19,389 nucleotides of DNA from Oscillospiraceae bacterium (GTDB lineage Bacteria; Bacillota; Clostridia; Oscillospirales; Oscillospiraceae), in NCBI GenBank assembly GCA_020025345.1, contig JAHHSH010000035.1:1-19389 (forward strand). The letters are read 5' to 3'. The notes beneath the pieces are model-generated. The model was not told where the DNA came from. It made no database searches and saw only the letters and a program-made list of their open reading frames with translations. This document shows positions 7,784-15,147 of this stretch, piece after piece. The translations under genes and the position numbers were made by a program. The stretch's first letter is position 1; each line of letters begins with the position of its first letter.

Positions 7784-9523
7784 ATGACCGAGGAGAAAAA
7801 GACCCCCTCTGAAGCTGTGGAGGCTTCCGAGAGTAAGAATTTTATCCATAACTATATCGACGAGGACATCGCAGAGGGTGGGCAGTTCCAGGGAATGACC
7901 GTTCACACCCGTTTCCCGCCTGAGCCTAATGGCTACCTGCACATCGGCCACTGCAAGGCATTGTGCATTGATTTTGGTACCGCTGAGAAGTATAACGGTA
8001 TGTGCAACCTCCGTATGGACGACACCAACCCCACCAAGGAGGATGTGGAGTTCGTCGATGCAATCCAGCAGGATATCCATTGGCTGGGTTTTGACTGGGA
8101 CGATCGTTTCTACTATGCTTCCGACTACTTTGAAAAGATGTATCAGTGCGCTGAGGATCTCATTAAGAAGGGCCTGGCCTATGTCTGCGAGCTGACGCCT
8201 GAGCAGTTCAAGGAGTGCCGCGGCAGCATCGGTGTGCCTGCCACCAGCCCCTACCGTGACCGCCCGGTGGAGGAGAGTCTGGATCTCTTCCGTCGTATGC
8301 GTGCCGGCGAGTTCCCCAACGGCGCTATGACACTGCGCGCCAAGATCGATCTGGCCAGCGGTAACTTCAATATGCGCGATCCTGCGATCTACCGCATCAA
8401 CCATATGCACCACCACCGTCAGGGCGACAAATGGTGCATCTATCCCATGTATGACTTCGCTCACCCCATTGAGGACGCGCTGGAGGGGATTACCCACAGC
8501 CTGTGTTCTCTGGAGTTTGAGGATCACCGTCCCCTCTATAACTGGGTTGTTGAGCACTGTGACGTGCCCGCTAAGCCCCGCCAGATCGAGTTTGCCCGTC
8601 TGGGCATCGACCACACCGTGATGAGTAAGCGCAAGCTGCGCGCGCTGGTGGAGGGCGGCAAGGTCTCCGGTTGGGACGATCCCCGTATGCCGACTCTGTG
8701 CGGTCTGCGCCGCCGCGGCTATACCCCCACGGCTATCCGTAATTTCTGCGAGCGCATCGGTGTTGCCAAGGCTACCAGCGTGGTGGAGTACAGCTTCCTG
8801 GAGCACTGCCTCCGGGAGGATCTGAACGAGCACGCACAGCGCGCTATGGCTGTGCTGCGCCCTGTGAAGCTGACCATCACCAACTATCCCGAGGGGCAGG
8901 TGGAGGAGTTCCAGGTGGAGAACAATCCCAATGATCCTGAGGCCGGTACCCGTACTGTGACCTTCTCTCGCAACCTGTTCGTGGAGGCCGACGATTTCCT
9001 GGAGACCCCCATTCCCAAGTATAAGCGCCTGTATCCCGACGGCCCCGAGTGCCGCTTGAAGGGCACCTACCTCATCAAGTGCACCGGCTGCGTGAAGGAC
9101 GAAAACGGCAATGTCACCGAGATTCTGGCTACCTACGATCCCGACAGCCGCGGCGGCAACCCTGCTGACGGCCGCAAGGTCAAGGGTGCGACCATCCACT
9201 GGGTGGATGCCGGCAACTGCGCAGATGCCGAGATTCGGCTCTATGATAATCTGTTCTCCGACGCCGATCCCGACGGCGGCGACAAGGATTTCATGGAGTG
9301 CTTGAATCCCGACTCTCTGGAGGTGCTCACCGGCTGCAAGGTGGAGAAGGCTCTGGAGCAGGTGGCTGCTGATTTTGACAAGCAGGAGAACCGCACCGGT
9401 ATCAATGCGCCCACGTTCCAGTTCATGCGTGTGGGCTACTTCTGCCTGGATAACCGGGACAGCAGCGCCGACCATCTGGTCTTTAACCGCAGCGTCTCGC
9501 TGAAGGACAGCTTCAAGAAGTAA
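7784..9523 (+). CDS. glnS: Glutaminyl-tRNA synthetase
   Basis: It charges tRNA-Gln directly with glutamine. It has 579 residues, against about 554 for E. coli GlnRS. RFPPEPNGYLHIGHCKA (43-59) is the GlnRS-type HIGH region and VMSKRKL (279-285) is the KMSKS loop in the GlnRS form. RMDDTNPTKE (77-86) and YDFAHPIEDALEGITHSL (223-240) are further GlnRS signatures. The C-terminal half has the expected length for the two anticodon-binding beta-barrels. GAGGAGTG stands before the ATG. It is a single-gene unit with its own promoter and a terminator shared with sigG. Most Firmicutes lack GlnRS and make Gln-tRNA through GatCAB, so this gene is probably an old acquisition. Its base and codon use match its neighbours, so nothing points to recent transfer. 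Confidence 0.96.
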   Translation: MTEEKKTPSEAVEASESKNFIHNYIDEDIAEGGQFQGMTVHTRFPPEPNGYLHIGHCKALCIDFGTAEKYNGMCNLRMDDTNPTKEDVEFVDAIQQDIHWLGFDWDDRFYYASDYFEKMYQCAEDLIKKGLAYVCELTPEQFKECRGSIGVPATSPYRDRPVEESLDLFRRMRAGEFPNGAMTLRAKIDLASGNFNMRDPAIYRINHMHHHRQGDKWCIYPMYDFAHPIEDALEGITHSLCSLEFEDHRPLYNWVVEHCDVPAKPRQIEFARLGIDHTVMSKRKLRALVEGGKVSGWDDPRMPTLCGLRRRGYTPTAIRNFCERIGVAKATSVVEYSFLEHCLREDLNEHAQRAMAVLRPVKLTITNYPEGQVEEFQVENNPNDPEAGTRTVTFSRNLFVEADDFLETPIPKYKRLYPDGPECRLKGTYLIKCTGCVKDENGNVTEILATYDPDSRGGNPADGRKVKGATIHWVDAGNCADAEIRLYDNLFSDADPDGGDKDFMECLNPDSLEVLTGCKVEKALEQVAADFDKQENRTGINAPTFQFMRVGYFCLDNRDSSADHLVFNRSVSLKDSFKK

Positions 9524-9534
9524 GAAGTATTATA

Positions 9535-9569
9535 AAAAGAGCGCAGTTCTGCAGGAACTGCGCTCTTTT
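9535..9569. terminator. Shared bidirectional terminator between glnS and sigG
   Basis: Bases 9535-9549 pair perfectly with 9555-9569 (15 base pairs) around a TGCAG loop, with A runs on the left and T runs on the right. It lies 12 bases past the glnS stop and 6 bases past the sigG stop, so it can serve both converging genes. Confidence 0.92.
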
Positions 9570-9574
9570 ATAGG

Positions 9575-10345
9575 TTATAGGCTTTTTTTGATGCTGCCGA
9601 TGGCGTTTTTCTCCAAGCGGCTCACCTGTGCTTGGGAGATACCGATCTGACGGGAGACCTCCATCTGGGTCTTTCCCTGATAGAAGCGCAGTGCCAGAAT
9701 GTGCCGTTCTCGTTCCCCTAAGCGGGAGATGGCATCCTTTAAGGCCAGCTGTTCGATCCAGCTCTCATCGCCTGCAGTGCTGTCACAGACCTGGTCCATG
9801 ACACACAGGGCGTCGCCACTGTCGGAGTAGAGGGGCTCGTAGAGAGAGACGGGGTCGCTGATGGCCTCCATGGCGAAGACAACATCCTCCCGGGGGATCT
9901 CCAGCGCCGCGGCGATTTCCTCCACTGTAGGTTCCTGCTGGTGCTGACGCGTCAGCTGTTCCCGCGCCTGCAATACGCGGTAGGCGGTATCCCGCAGACT
10001 GCGGCTGACACGGATGGCGCTATTGTCCCGGAGATAGCGGCGGATCTCGCCCACAATCATGGGAACGCCGTAGGTGGAGAACCGGACGCCTTGGTTGACA
10101 TCAAAGTTGTCGATGGCTTTCATAAGGCCGACACAGCCCACTTGAAAAAGATCATCCATCTGCTCGCCACGCCCGGAAAACTTCTGGATGACTGATAAAA
10201 CCAGTCGAAGATTACCGTAGATCAGCTGTTCCCGCGCCGCCATGTCACCTTCTTTGCTGCGACGCAGCAGTTCCATCATTTCGTCATTCTTTAAAACCTG
10301 CAGCTGCGTTGTGTTGATACCGCAGATTTCTACTTTAGTACGCAT
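9575..10345 (-). CDS. sigG: Forespore sporulation sigma factor SigG
   Basis: This RNA polymerase sigma factor drives late gene expression in the forespore. The 256-residue protein begins MRTKVEICGINTTQLQVLKN, very like the Bacillus SigG N-terminus, and its length is close to the Bacillus protein (about 260). Region 2 (about 36-106) contains NLRLVLSVIQKF and DDLFQVGCVGLMKAIDNFD. Region 3 includes IRVSRSLRDTAYR. Region 4 ends with QMEVSRQIGISQAQVSRLEK, the helix-turn-helix that reads the -35 element. The start is the ATG at 10345, with GGAGG ahead; longer in-frame openings upstream would run through the promoter. It stands alone here, not beside spoIIGA-sigE as in Bacillus. A sigma-F type promoter lies 29 bases upstream. 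Confidence 0.95.
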   Translation of the reverse strand: MRTKVEICGINTTQLQVLKNDEMMELLRRSKEGDMAAREQLIYGNLRLVLSVIQKFSGRGEQMDDLFQVGCVGLMKAIDNFDVNQGVRFSTYGVPMIVGEIRRYLRDNSAIRVSRSLRDTAYRVLQAREQLTRQHQQEPTVEEIAAALEIPREDVVFAMEAISDPVSLYEPLYSDSGDALCVMDQVCDSTAGDESWIEQLALKDAISRLGERERHILALRFYQGKTQMEVSRQIGISQAQVSRLEKNAIGSIKKSL

Positions 10346-10373
10346 ATCCCTGCCTCCGCCTTCGTGATAAAAC

Positions 10374-10403
10374 CAGTATTTCCCGGTGGAAATGCCCTTA
10401 TAC
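10374..10403 (-). promoter_or_regulatory. Sigma-F type promoter of sigG
   Basis: On the minus strand GTATA (10403-10399) and GGAAATACTG (10383-10374) are separated by 15 bases. This fits the sigma-F consensus as I recall it (GYATA, 15 bases, GGNNANAHTR) at every specified position. In Bacillus, sigG is transcribed by sigma-F holoenzyme. The predicted start near 10367 gives a leader of about 22 bases that contains the ribosome site. Confidence 0.7.
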
Positions 10404-10504
10404 AGAAGCGGCGGAATGAGGGAAGATTCGACGTATCTTGCAGGAATTCTCAAGCCCGGCACAGTTTGGGATGAAAAGACTTCTATGCAATGATACGGTT
10501 TTGC

Positions 10505-10533
10505 TTGCGTTGACTTTAAGACAGGAATATAAT
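10505..10533 (+). promoter_or_regulatory. Sigma-A promoter for the two GntR-family genes
   Basis: TTGCGT (10505-10510) and a perfect TATAAT (10528-10533) are spaced by 17 bases. An overlapping TTGACT (10510-10515) could pair with TATTGT (10533-10538), also at 17 bases. Either start would fall in or just after the palindrome at 10534-10547. Confidence 0.65.
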
Positions 10534-10547
10534 ATTGTTATACCAAT
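10534..10547. promoter_or_regulatory. Putative GntR/HutC operator (14-base near-palindrome)
   Basis: ATTGTTATACCAAT is its own reverse complement except for one mismatched pair (ATTG-x-TATA-x-CAAT). It starts directly after the -10 box and ends three bases before the ribosome site of the first regulator gene, an ideal place for autorepression. The half-site TTGGTAT recurs downstream at 12017, 12163 and 12229. HutC-subfamily regulators typically bind short palindromes of this kind. Confidence 0.6.
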
Positions 10548-10561
10548 TTAGGAGAGGTACT

Positions 10562-11290
10562 ATGAAACGATATATCCCGCGTCCGCGCGAAGTAGCACAG
10601 GAGCATATCCAAGCGTATATGCTGGAGCATAATTTGCAGCCACATGAAAGCCTGCCGCCTGAACGAGAGATGTGTGCTATGTGGAACCTAAATCGCAGTA
10701 CGCTGCGCAGCGCCATTGCACGGCTGATTTCTGCCGGTCGATTGTATGCTGTGCAGGGAAGCGGAACCAGGGTGTCCCCGCGGTTTCCACGTACTATGCA
10801 GGATTTGCAGGGTTTTTCTGAGTATGCAGCGGCCTGCGGCCTGCGCTCAGAGACACGGCTTTTGTCTTTTTCGGAAGTGGAGTGCGATAAACATCTTTCA
10901 CGGCGGATGCATCGGATGTTGGGGGAGAAGCTGTACCGTATTTCCCGCCTTCGTATGCTCAATGATTTGCCGGTTTTGATCGAAACAGCTTATATTCCAA
11001 AGGAGCTTGCGCCGGGGCTGGAAGAGCATGATCTGGTTCGTGGGTCTTTGTTTTCTGTGCTGCGTGATGTTTACAAATTGCAGTTGGATCACGGCGAGGA
11101 AACGGTCAGTATTACATCGGCCACGGAGGAGGAGGCAGCGCACCTGCAGATTGAGGCTGGGGCACCGGTGTTCTGGATTGTCAACCGAACGGACACACCG
11201 GACCATATGCCCGTGGAGTACTGTCGCACCGTGGGAAGGGCGGATATGGTAGAGATGTGCAGTGTACTGTATTGGGCGGAGGATGAGTGA
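10562..11290 (+). CDS. GntR-family regulator, HutC subfamily (FrlR-like), first copy
   Basis: The 242-residue protein has an N-terminal winged helix of the GntR type (about 5-72). Its LPPEREMCAMWNLNRSTLRSA segment (31-51) is the recognition region and the wing is GRLYAVQGSGTRVSP (59-73). The rest (about 79-238) fits a UTRA effector-binding domain. UTRA regulators commonly sense sugar phosphates or amino-acid-related ligands, and FrlR of E. coli and Bacillus, which control fructoselysine genes, are of this type. The start is the ATG at 10562, with AGGAGAGG directly ahead; an in-frame upstream ATG lies inside the palindrome. It overlaps the second regulator by one base. The target is inferred from position and the shared half-site; the effector is unknown, with the phosphorylated Amadori product the natural guess. 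Confidence 0.88.
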   Translation: MKRYIPRPREVAQEHIQAYMLEHNLQPHESLPPEREMCAMWNLNRSTLRSAIARLISAGRLYAVQGSGTRVSPRFPRTMQDLQGFSEYAAACGLRSETRLLSFSEVECDKHLSRRMHRMLGEKLYRISRLRMLNDLPVLIETAYIPKELAPGLEEHDLVRGSLFSVLRDVYKLQLDHGEETVSITSATEEEAAHLQIEAGAPVFWIVNRTDTPDHMPVEYCRTVGRADMVEMCSVLYWAEDE

Positions 11291-12015
11291 TGGAAGAAAT
11301 CAACTATAAATCGCCCCTCTATATCCAACTGCGTGAGGTGATTCGCAGTAAGATAGAGGAGGGGGAATTCCTTCCGGGGACGGCAATCCCTTCGGAAAGT
11401 ACACTGGCGGATATGTACGGTATCAGCCGTCTGTCGGTGCGTAGTGCGCTGACGGCGTTGGAGTATGAAGGGCTACTGCAAAGCGTACAGGGAAAAGGTG
11501 TTTTTGTGGCAGGGCCTAAGGTGGAGCGGGATTTGGAAACGCTGGGCGGCTATCGTCAGACCATGCGGGATCGAGCGCAGAGGCCATCTACCCGTGTACT
11601 GGTCAAGGCGGCCCGCAAAGCGGGGCCCTATTATGCCAAGGTGCTGCAGATCGACCCGGAAGACGATGTGTGGTTTATTCGCCGCGTAGATACTGCGGAA
11701 GGGGAAGCGGTTGCGCTGGAGGAGATCTATATTCCGGTTGCTGTATTGCCTAATCTGGAGGAGATGGATATTCAGGTATTTTCCATCTATGAAATATATG
11801 AGTGGGCGGGAATTCGTCCTTATCGGGGTAGACAAGTATTGCGAATTATGTACCTCGATGCGGCTGCCGCCAAGCTGATTGGTATTTCTGAGAATCAGGC
11901 GGTGTTGGAGAGCACCTCTGTAACGGTAGATGTTACCGGCCGCCCTATTGAATACTCCTGTAATTATGTGCGGAACGATAAGGCCAGCTTTTGCATCCAT
12001 TATACAAATCAATAA
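11290..12015 (+). CDS. GntR-family regulator, HutC subfamily (FrlR-like), second copy
   Basis: The 241-residue protein has the same layout as its neighbour: a GntR winged helix (about 6-75), with IPSESTLADMYGISRLSVRS in the recognition region and QSVQGKGVFVAG as the wing, then a UTRA domain (about 82-240). Identity to the first copy is low by eye outside the DNA-binding core, so the two are probably old paralogues or separate acquisitions, not a recent duplication. The ATG at 11290 overlaps the first gene's TGA as TGATG; a GTG three bases earlier is the alternative. Close coupling suggests equal amounts of the two proteins and leaves room for heterodimers or two effectors. A terminator at 12043 ends this transcript. 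Confidence 0.88.
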   Translation: MEEINYKSPLYIQLREVIRSKIEEGEFLPGTAIPSESTLADMYGISRLSVRSALTALEYEGLLQSVQGKGVFVAGPKVERDLETLGGYRQTMRDRAQRPSTRVLVKAARKAGPYYAKVLQIDPEDDVWFIRRVDTAEGEAVALEEIYIPVAVLPNLEEMDIQVFSIYEIYEWAGIRPYRGRQVLRIMYLDAAAAKLIGISENQAVLESTSVTVDVTGRPIEYSCNYVRNDKASFCIHYTNQ

Positions 12016-12024
12016 TTGGTATAA
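12015..12024 (+). promoter_or_regulatory. Operator half-site ATTGGTATAA at the end of the regulator gene
   Basis: ATTGGTATAA matches 10 of 10 bases of one side and centre of the operator at 10534-10547 read in reverse complement. The other half is absent (GTTT follows). It overlaps the stop codon of the second regulator and precedes the terminator, so its role is uncertain. Confidence 0.35.
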
Positions 12025-12042
12025 GTTTTTGAGCATATCATT

Positions 12043-12083
12043 AAAAATATTGCTGATTCCATGAGGAATCAGCAATATTTTTT
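12043..12083 (+). terminator. Intrinsic terminator after the two regulator genes
   Basis: Bases 12046-12060 pair perfectly with 12065-12079 (15 base pairs, ATGA loop), extended outward by three A-T pairs, and the right arm ends in a T run. It separates the regulator transcript from the transport/frl operon. Confidence 0.9.
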
Positions 12084-12156
12084 GGCTTTTTGACAGCGAG
12101 ATGCACAGATAGCTTTGTTACTTCCTATAAAAAATGTGATATATGTAAAAATAGCG

Positions 12157-12185
12157 TTGAAATTGGTATGAAATTAATATATGCT
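12157..12185 (+). promoter_or_regulatory. Promoter of the transport/frl operon with an embedded operator half-site
   Basis: TTGAAA (12157-12162) and TATGCT (12180-12185) are 17 bases apart. ATTGGTATGA, a copy of the operator half-site, occupies 12162-12171 between the two boxes. Protein bound there would block RNA polymerase. The boxes match the consensus only moderately, so the exact placement is tentative. Confidence 0.5.
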
Positions 12186-12213
12186 TATCTACAGTGAATA
12201 GAGATTAGTGAAT

Positions 12214-12232
12214 CCGAATGCGCCGCATTTGG
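12214..12232 (+). repeat. 19-base inverted repeat in the operon leader
   Basis: Bases 12214-12221 pair with 12225-12232 (8 base pairs, one G-T) around GCC, and the centre AATGCGCCGCATT is an odd-length palindrome. Its right edge runs into another TTGGTAT (12229-12235). It lies about 30 bases before the start of the first transport gene and could be an operator or a leader hairpin. Confidence 0.45.
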
Positions 12233-12260
12233 TATTGCGTCGCGGAAATAGAGGGAAAGG

Positions 12261-13361
12261 GTGAAGAAATTGCCGAGTTCTATTGTTTCTCTCCAGCACG
12301 TGGAGAAATGGTACGGGAATAACCATGTTGTGAAAGATTTGAATCTGGAGATTCAAGAGGGCGAGTTTTTGACGCTTCTGGGACCTTCCGGCTGCGGAAA
12401 GACCACCACACTGCGAATGATCGCTGGATTTGAAGATGCCACCAGTGGGCGGATCTTAGTGCAGGGAGAGGGCGTGGAGGAAAAGGAGCCGTTCCAGCGC
12501 GATGTAAATACCGTGTTCCAGAATTACTCCCTGTTTCCGCATATGACTGTCTATGATAATGTGGCCTACGGCCCGATGATTCGTAAGATGCCGAAGGCGG
12601 AGATTCGGGAAAAGGTAATGAAGATGCTGGAGCTGGTGCAAATGGCCGGTTATGAAAAGCGCAAGCCCGATGCGTTGTCCGGCGGACAGAAGCAGCGCGT
12701 GGCGATTGCCCGTGCACTGATCAATAACCCTCGTGTTCTGTTGCTGGATGAGCCGTTAGGTGCATTGGATTTGAAGCTGCGCAAGCAAATGCAGGTGGAG
12801 CTGAAACGCCTGCAGAAGAAGCTGGGTATCACCTTTGTGTATGTGACCCACGATCAGGAAGAGGCGATGACGATGTCGGATCGTATTGCGGTTATGCGTG
12901 ACGGTGTGATTGAACAGATGGGCAGTCCCGTGGAGATCTACGAAAAGCCGCAGACCCGATTTGTGGCCGGTTTCATTGGTGAGACCAATCTTTTCGATGG
13001 AAAGGTCAAGGCTGTAGATGGTGAGCTGCTGACGGTGGAGACGCCGGATGGTACACTGCAAACTTGCGGCACAGGCTTTGCTGTGGGTGATGCTATCTCT
13101 GTTTCTATTCGGCCGGAGCTGCTGCAGATCTCCGATACACCGAAAGAGGGCTTTTCTCTGCCGGCCAGAGTCAAAGACTTTATTTATGTGGGCAGCGTGA
13201 TTAAGACCAGCCTGGATATGGCCGACGGCAGGGAAGTCAAGTTGACCCGTTTTGAGAGCAGCGATGTCTGGCATGAAGGGGACAGCGTGTATGTTCAATG
13301 GGAGCCTGCTAAATCGGTGGCGCTCCACGGAGATGCCAAGCCGGAGGAGGTGCAGGAATGA
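12261..13361 (+). CDS. potA: ABC importer ATPase, PotA type, of the fructoselysine operon
   Basis: This is the ATP-hydrolysing subunit of a binding-protein-dependent importer. The 366-residue protein has Walker A GPSGCGKTT (41-49), Q-loop FQNYSLFP (86-93), signature LSGGQKQR (139-146), Walker B VLLLDEP (159-165) and the switch His in VYVTHDQ (H197). The C-terminal part (about 240-352) fits the TOBE domain of the PotA/MalK group. Translation starts at a GTG (12261) behind GAGGGAAAGG; no in-frame ATG lies nearby. It overlaps the next gene by four bases (ATGA). Homology alone would call it a spermidine/putrescine transporter. The three frl genes on the same operon argue for an Amadori-compound substrate instead. 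The ATPase call is certain; the substrate is inferred. Confidence 0.92.
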   Translation: MKKLPSSIVSLQHVEKWYGNNHVVKDLNLEIQEGEFLTLLGPSGCGKTTTLRMIAGFEDATSGRILVQGEGVEEKEPFQRDVNTVFQNYSLFPHMTVYDNVAYGPMIRKMPKAEIREKVMKMLELVQMAGYEKRKPDALSGGQKQRVAIARALINNPRVLLLDEPLGALDLKLRKQMQVELKRLQKKLGITFVYVTHDQEEAMTMSDRIAVMRDGVIEQMGSPVEIYEKPQTRFVAGFIGETNLFDGKVKAVDGELLTVETPDGTLQTCGTGFAVGDAISVSIRPELLQISDTPKEGFSLPARVKDFIYVGSVIKTSLDMADGREVKLTRFESSDVWHEGDSVYVQWEPAKSVALHGDAKPEEVQE

Positions 13362-14239
13362 CCACCATCGCCATTGCCAAGAAGAAAAAGCCGCACAGCC
13401 GGCTTCCTTTGCTGGCACAGGCCGGTCCCGTTTCTGTGTGGATGATTCTATTTGTGACGATTCCCATGCTGTTTATCATTTATATCAGTTTCATGACCCG
13501 CGGCACGTTTGGCGGTGTAGAGTATGACGCCACCATAGAAAGCTACAAGACGCTCATGGACGTGACCTATTTCCAGGTCATCGTTAAGAGCTTGAAGGTA
13601 GCGCTGGTGACGACGGTGTCATGTTTGATTCTGGGCTATCCCTTTGCCTATTACATCGCCCGTAAACCGGCAGATGTGGCTTCTAAACTGATTATGCTGC
13701 TGATGATCCCGTTCTGGACCAATTCTCTGATGCGTTTGAACGCGTGGATGCTGCTGTTTCAGACAAACGGGCCTGTCAACAATACATTGATGCGTTGGGG
13801 GTGGATCAATTCACCAATCAAGTTCATCTACACGGACGGCCTGGTGCTGTTGGGATTGATTACCAATATGCTGCCCTTTGCAGTGCTGCCCATGTATGCC
13901 TCCATTGAAAAGCTGCAAAAGTCTCTGCTGGAGGCATCGGCCGACTTGGGAGCTACACCCATGCACACATTTTTGCATGTGACGCTGCCGTTGACGTTCC
14001 CCGGCATCTTCTCCGCCGTCATTCTTACCTTTATCCCCGCATTGGGCACCTACACAGTCACCGATATGCTGGGCGGCGGAAAGGTACTGTACATCGGCAA
14101 CATCATCAAAAACCAGTTCGGTGTCATCCGCAACTGGCCACTGGGTGCGGCGCTGAGTGTGCTGCTGCTGGTGATCACCGCGCTGTTGATTTTCCTCTAT
14201 ACGCGGTTTGCCAAGATCGACGAGTTGGAGGTGTTGTGA
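13358..14239 (+). CDS. potB: ABC importer permease, PotB type
   Basis: This is a membrane subunit of the importer, 293 residues with about six hydrophobic segments; the first spans about 26-47. The cytoplasmic EAA loop that docks on the ATPase is EASADLGATPMHTFLHVTLP (192-211). The N-terminus has a basic patch KKKK (8-11) before the first membrane helix, as expected for a cytoplasmic start. The ATG overlaps the ATPase stop by four bases and has GGAGGAGG ahead, so the two are translationally coupled. It pairs with the PotC-type permease that follows to form the heterodimeric channel. Confidence 0.92.
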   Translation: MTTIAIAKKKKPHSRLPLLAQAGPVSVWMILFVTIPMLFIIYISFMTRGTFGGVEYDATIESYKTLMDVTYFQVIVKSLKVALVTTVSCLILGYPFAYYIARKPADVASKLIMLLMIPFWTNSLMRLNAWMLLFQTNGPVNNTLMRWGWINSPIKFIYTDGLVLLGLITNMLPFAVLPMYASIEKLQKSLLEASADLGATPMHTFLHVTLPLTFPGIFSAVILTFIPALGTYTVTDMLGGGKVLYIGNIIKNQFGVIRNWPLGAALSVLLLVITALLIFLYTRFAKIDELEVL

Positions 14240-14240
14240 G

Positions 14241-15107
14241 ATGAAAACGGCTGCAACAAAGAGAATGCGCCGCCAGAAGAGAAATGCGGTGTTCGGCAAT
14301 ATCTATGCGGTGCTGATCTACTCCATTTTCTATATCCCTGTGGCCATCATGATCGCTTTCTCCTTCAACGATGCACCACGCAACTATGCGTGGCAGGGAT
14401 TTACGACCAAGTGGTACGGAGAGCTGTTTTCCTTCTCCAACCATGCCCTGTGGGAGTCTCTGGCCTATTCTGTGGCGATAGCGCTGATTAGTACGCTGAT
14501 CAGTGTTACGATTGGCGTTCTGGGTGGAATTGGCCTGAAAAAGTTCGAATTCCGCTGCAAGAAATTCATCAATATGATGCTGTATGTGCCCATCGTGGTG
14601 CCGGAGATCGTACTGGCAGTGGCAATGCTGATCATCTTTATGACGATCGGCATTCATCTGGGAATGTGGACCATTATCATCGGACACTGCACGTTCTGCA
14701 TTCCCTATGCGGTGGTGACTATTAAAGGACGTATTTCCGGCGATAATGAAACGCTGCAGGAGGCATCGATGGATTTAGGAGCCAACCGGACACAGACATT
14801 CTGGCGCGTTACGGTGCCAAGCATTATGCCGGGCATTATGTCGGCGGCATTTCTGTCCTTCACATTGTCCATCGACGATGTGGTGATGTCCAATATGTTG
14901 GCCGGTGCCAGCAAATCCACACTGCCGGTATTGATTTTGTCAGTAAACCGTACTGGCGTCACACCAGATATCAATGCACTGACTACTTTGATGGTGGCTC
15001 TGATGGTGCTGGGTATGTTGGTTTTAAATTTGATTCAGGCGTGGCAGAAGAAAAAAGTGCAGCGGCAGATAGCTGAGGCAGAACGAAGAATTTCATCCGC
15101 AAAATGA
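14241..15107 (+). CDS. potC: ABC importer permease, PotC type
   Basis: This second channel subunit has 288 residues and about six hydrophobic segments; the first spans about 20-42. The EAA loop is EASMDLGANRTQTFWRVTVP (174-193). SFTLSIDDVVMSNMLAG in the C-terminal half is typical of PotC-like permeases. The start is the ATG at 14241, one base after the previous stop, with GGAGG a few bases ahead; an in-frame ATG upstream lies within the potB-like gene. The C-terminus is a basic, coiled cytoplasmic tail (about 268-288). Confidence 0.92.
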   Translation: MKTAATKRMRRQKRNAVFGNIYAVLIYSIFYIPVAIMIAFSFNDAPRNYAWQGFTTKWYGELFSFSNHALWESLAYSVAIALISTLISVTIGVLGGIGLKKFEFRCKKFINMMLYVPIVVPEIVLAVAMLIIFMTIGIHLGMWTIIIGHCTFCIPYAVVTIKGRISGDNETLQEASMDLGANRTQTFWRVTVPSIMPGIMSAAFLSFTLSIDDVVMSNMLAGASKSTLPVLILSVNRTGVTPDINALTTLMVALMVLGMLVLNLIQAWQKKKVQRQIAEAERRISSAK

Positions 15108-15147
15108 TGCGGTTGGAATAAAAAATTAAAATGCAGGAGGTAACATC

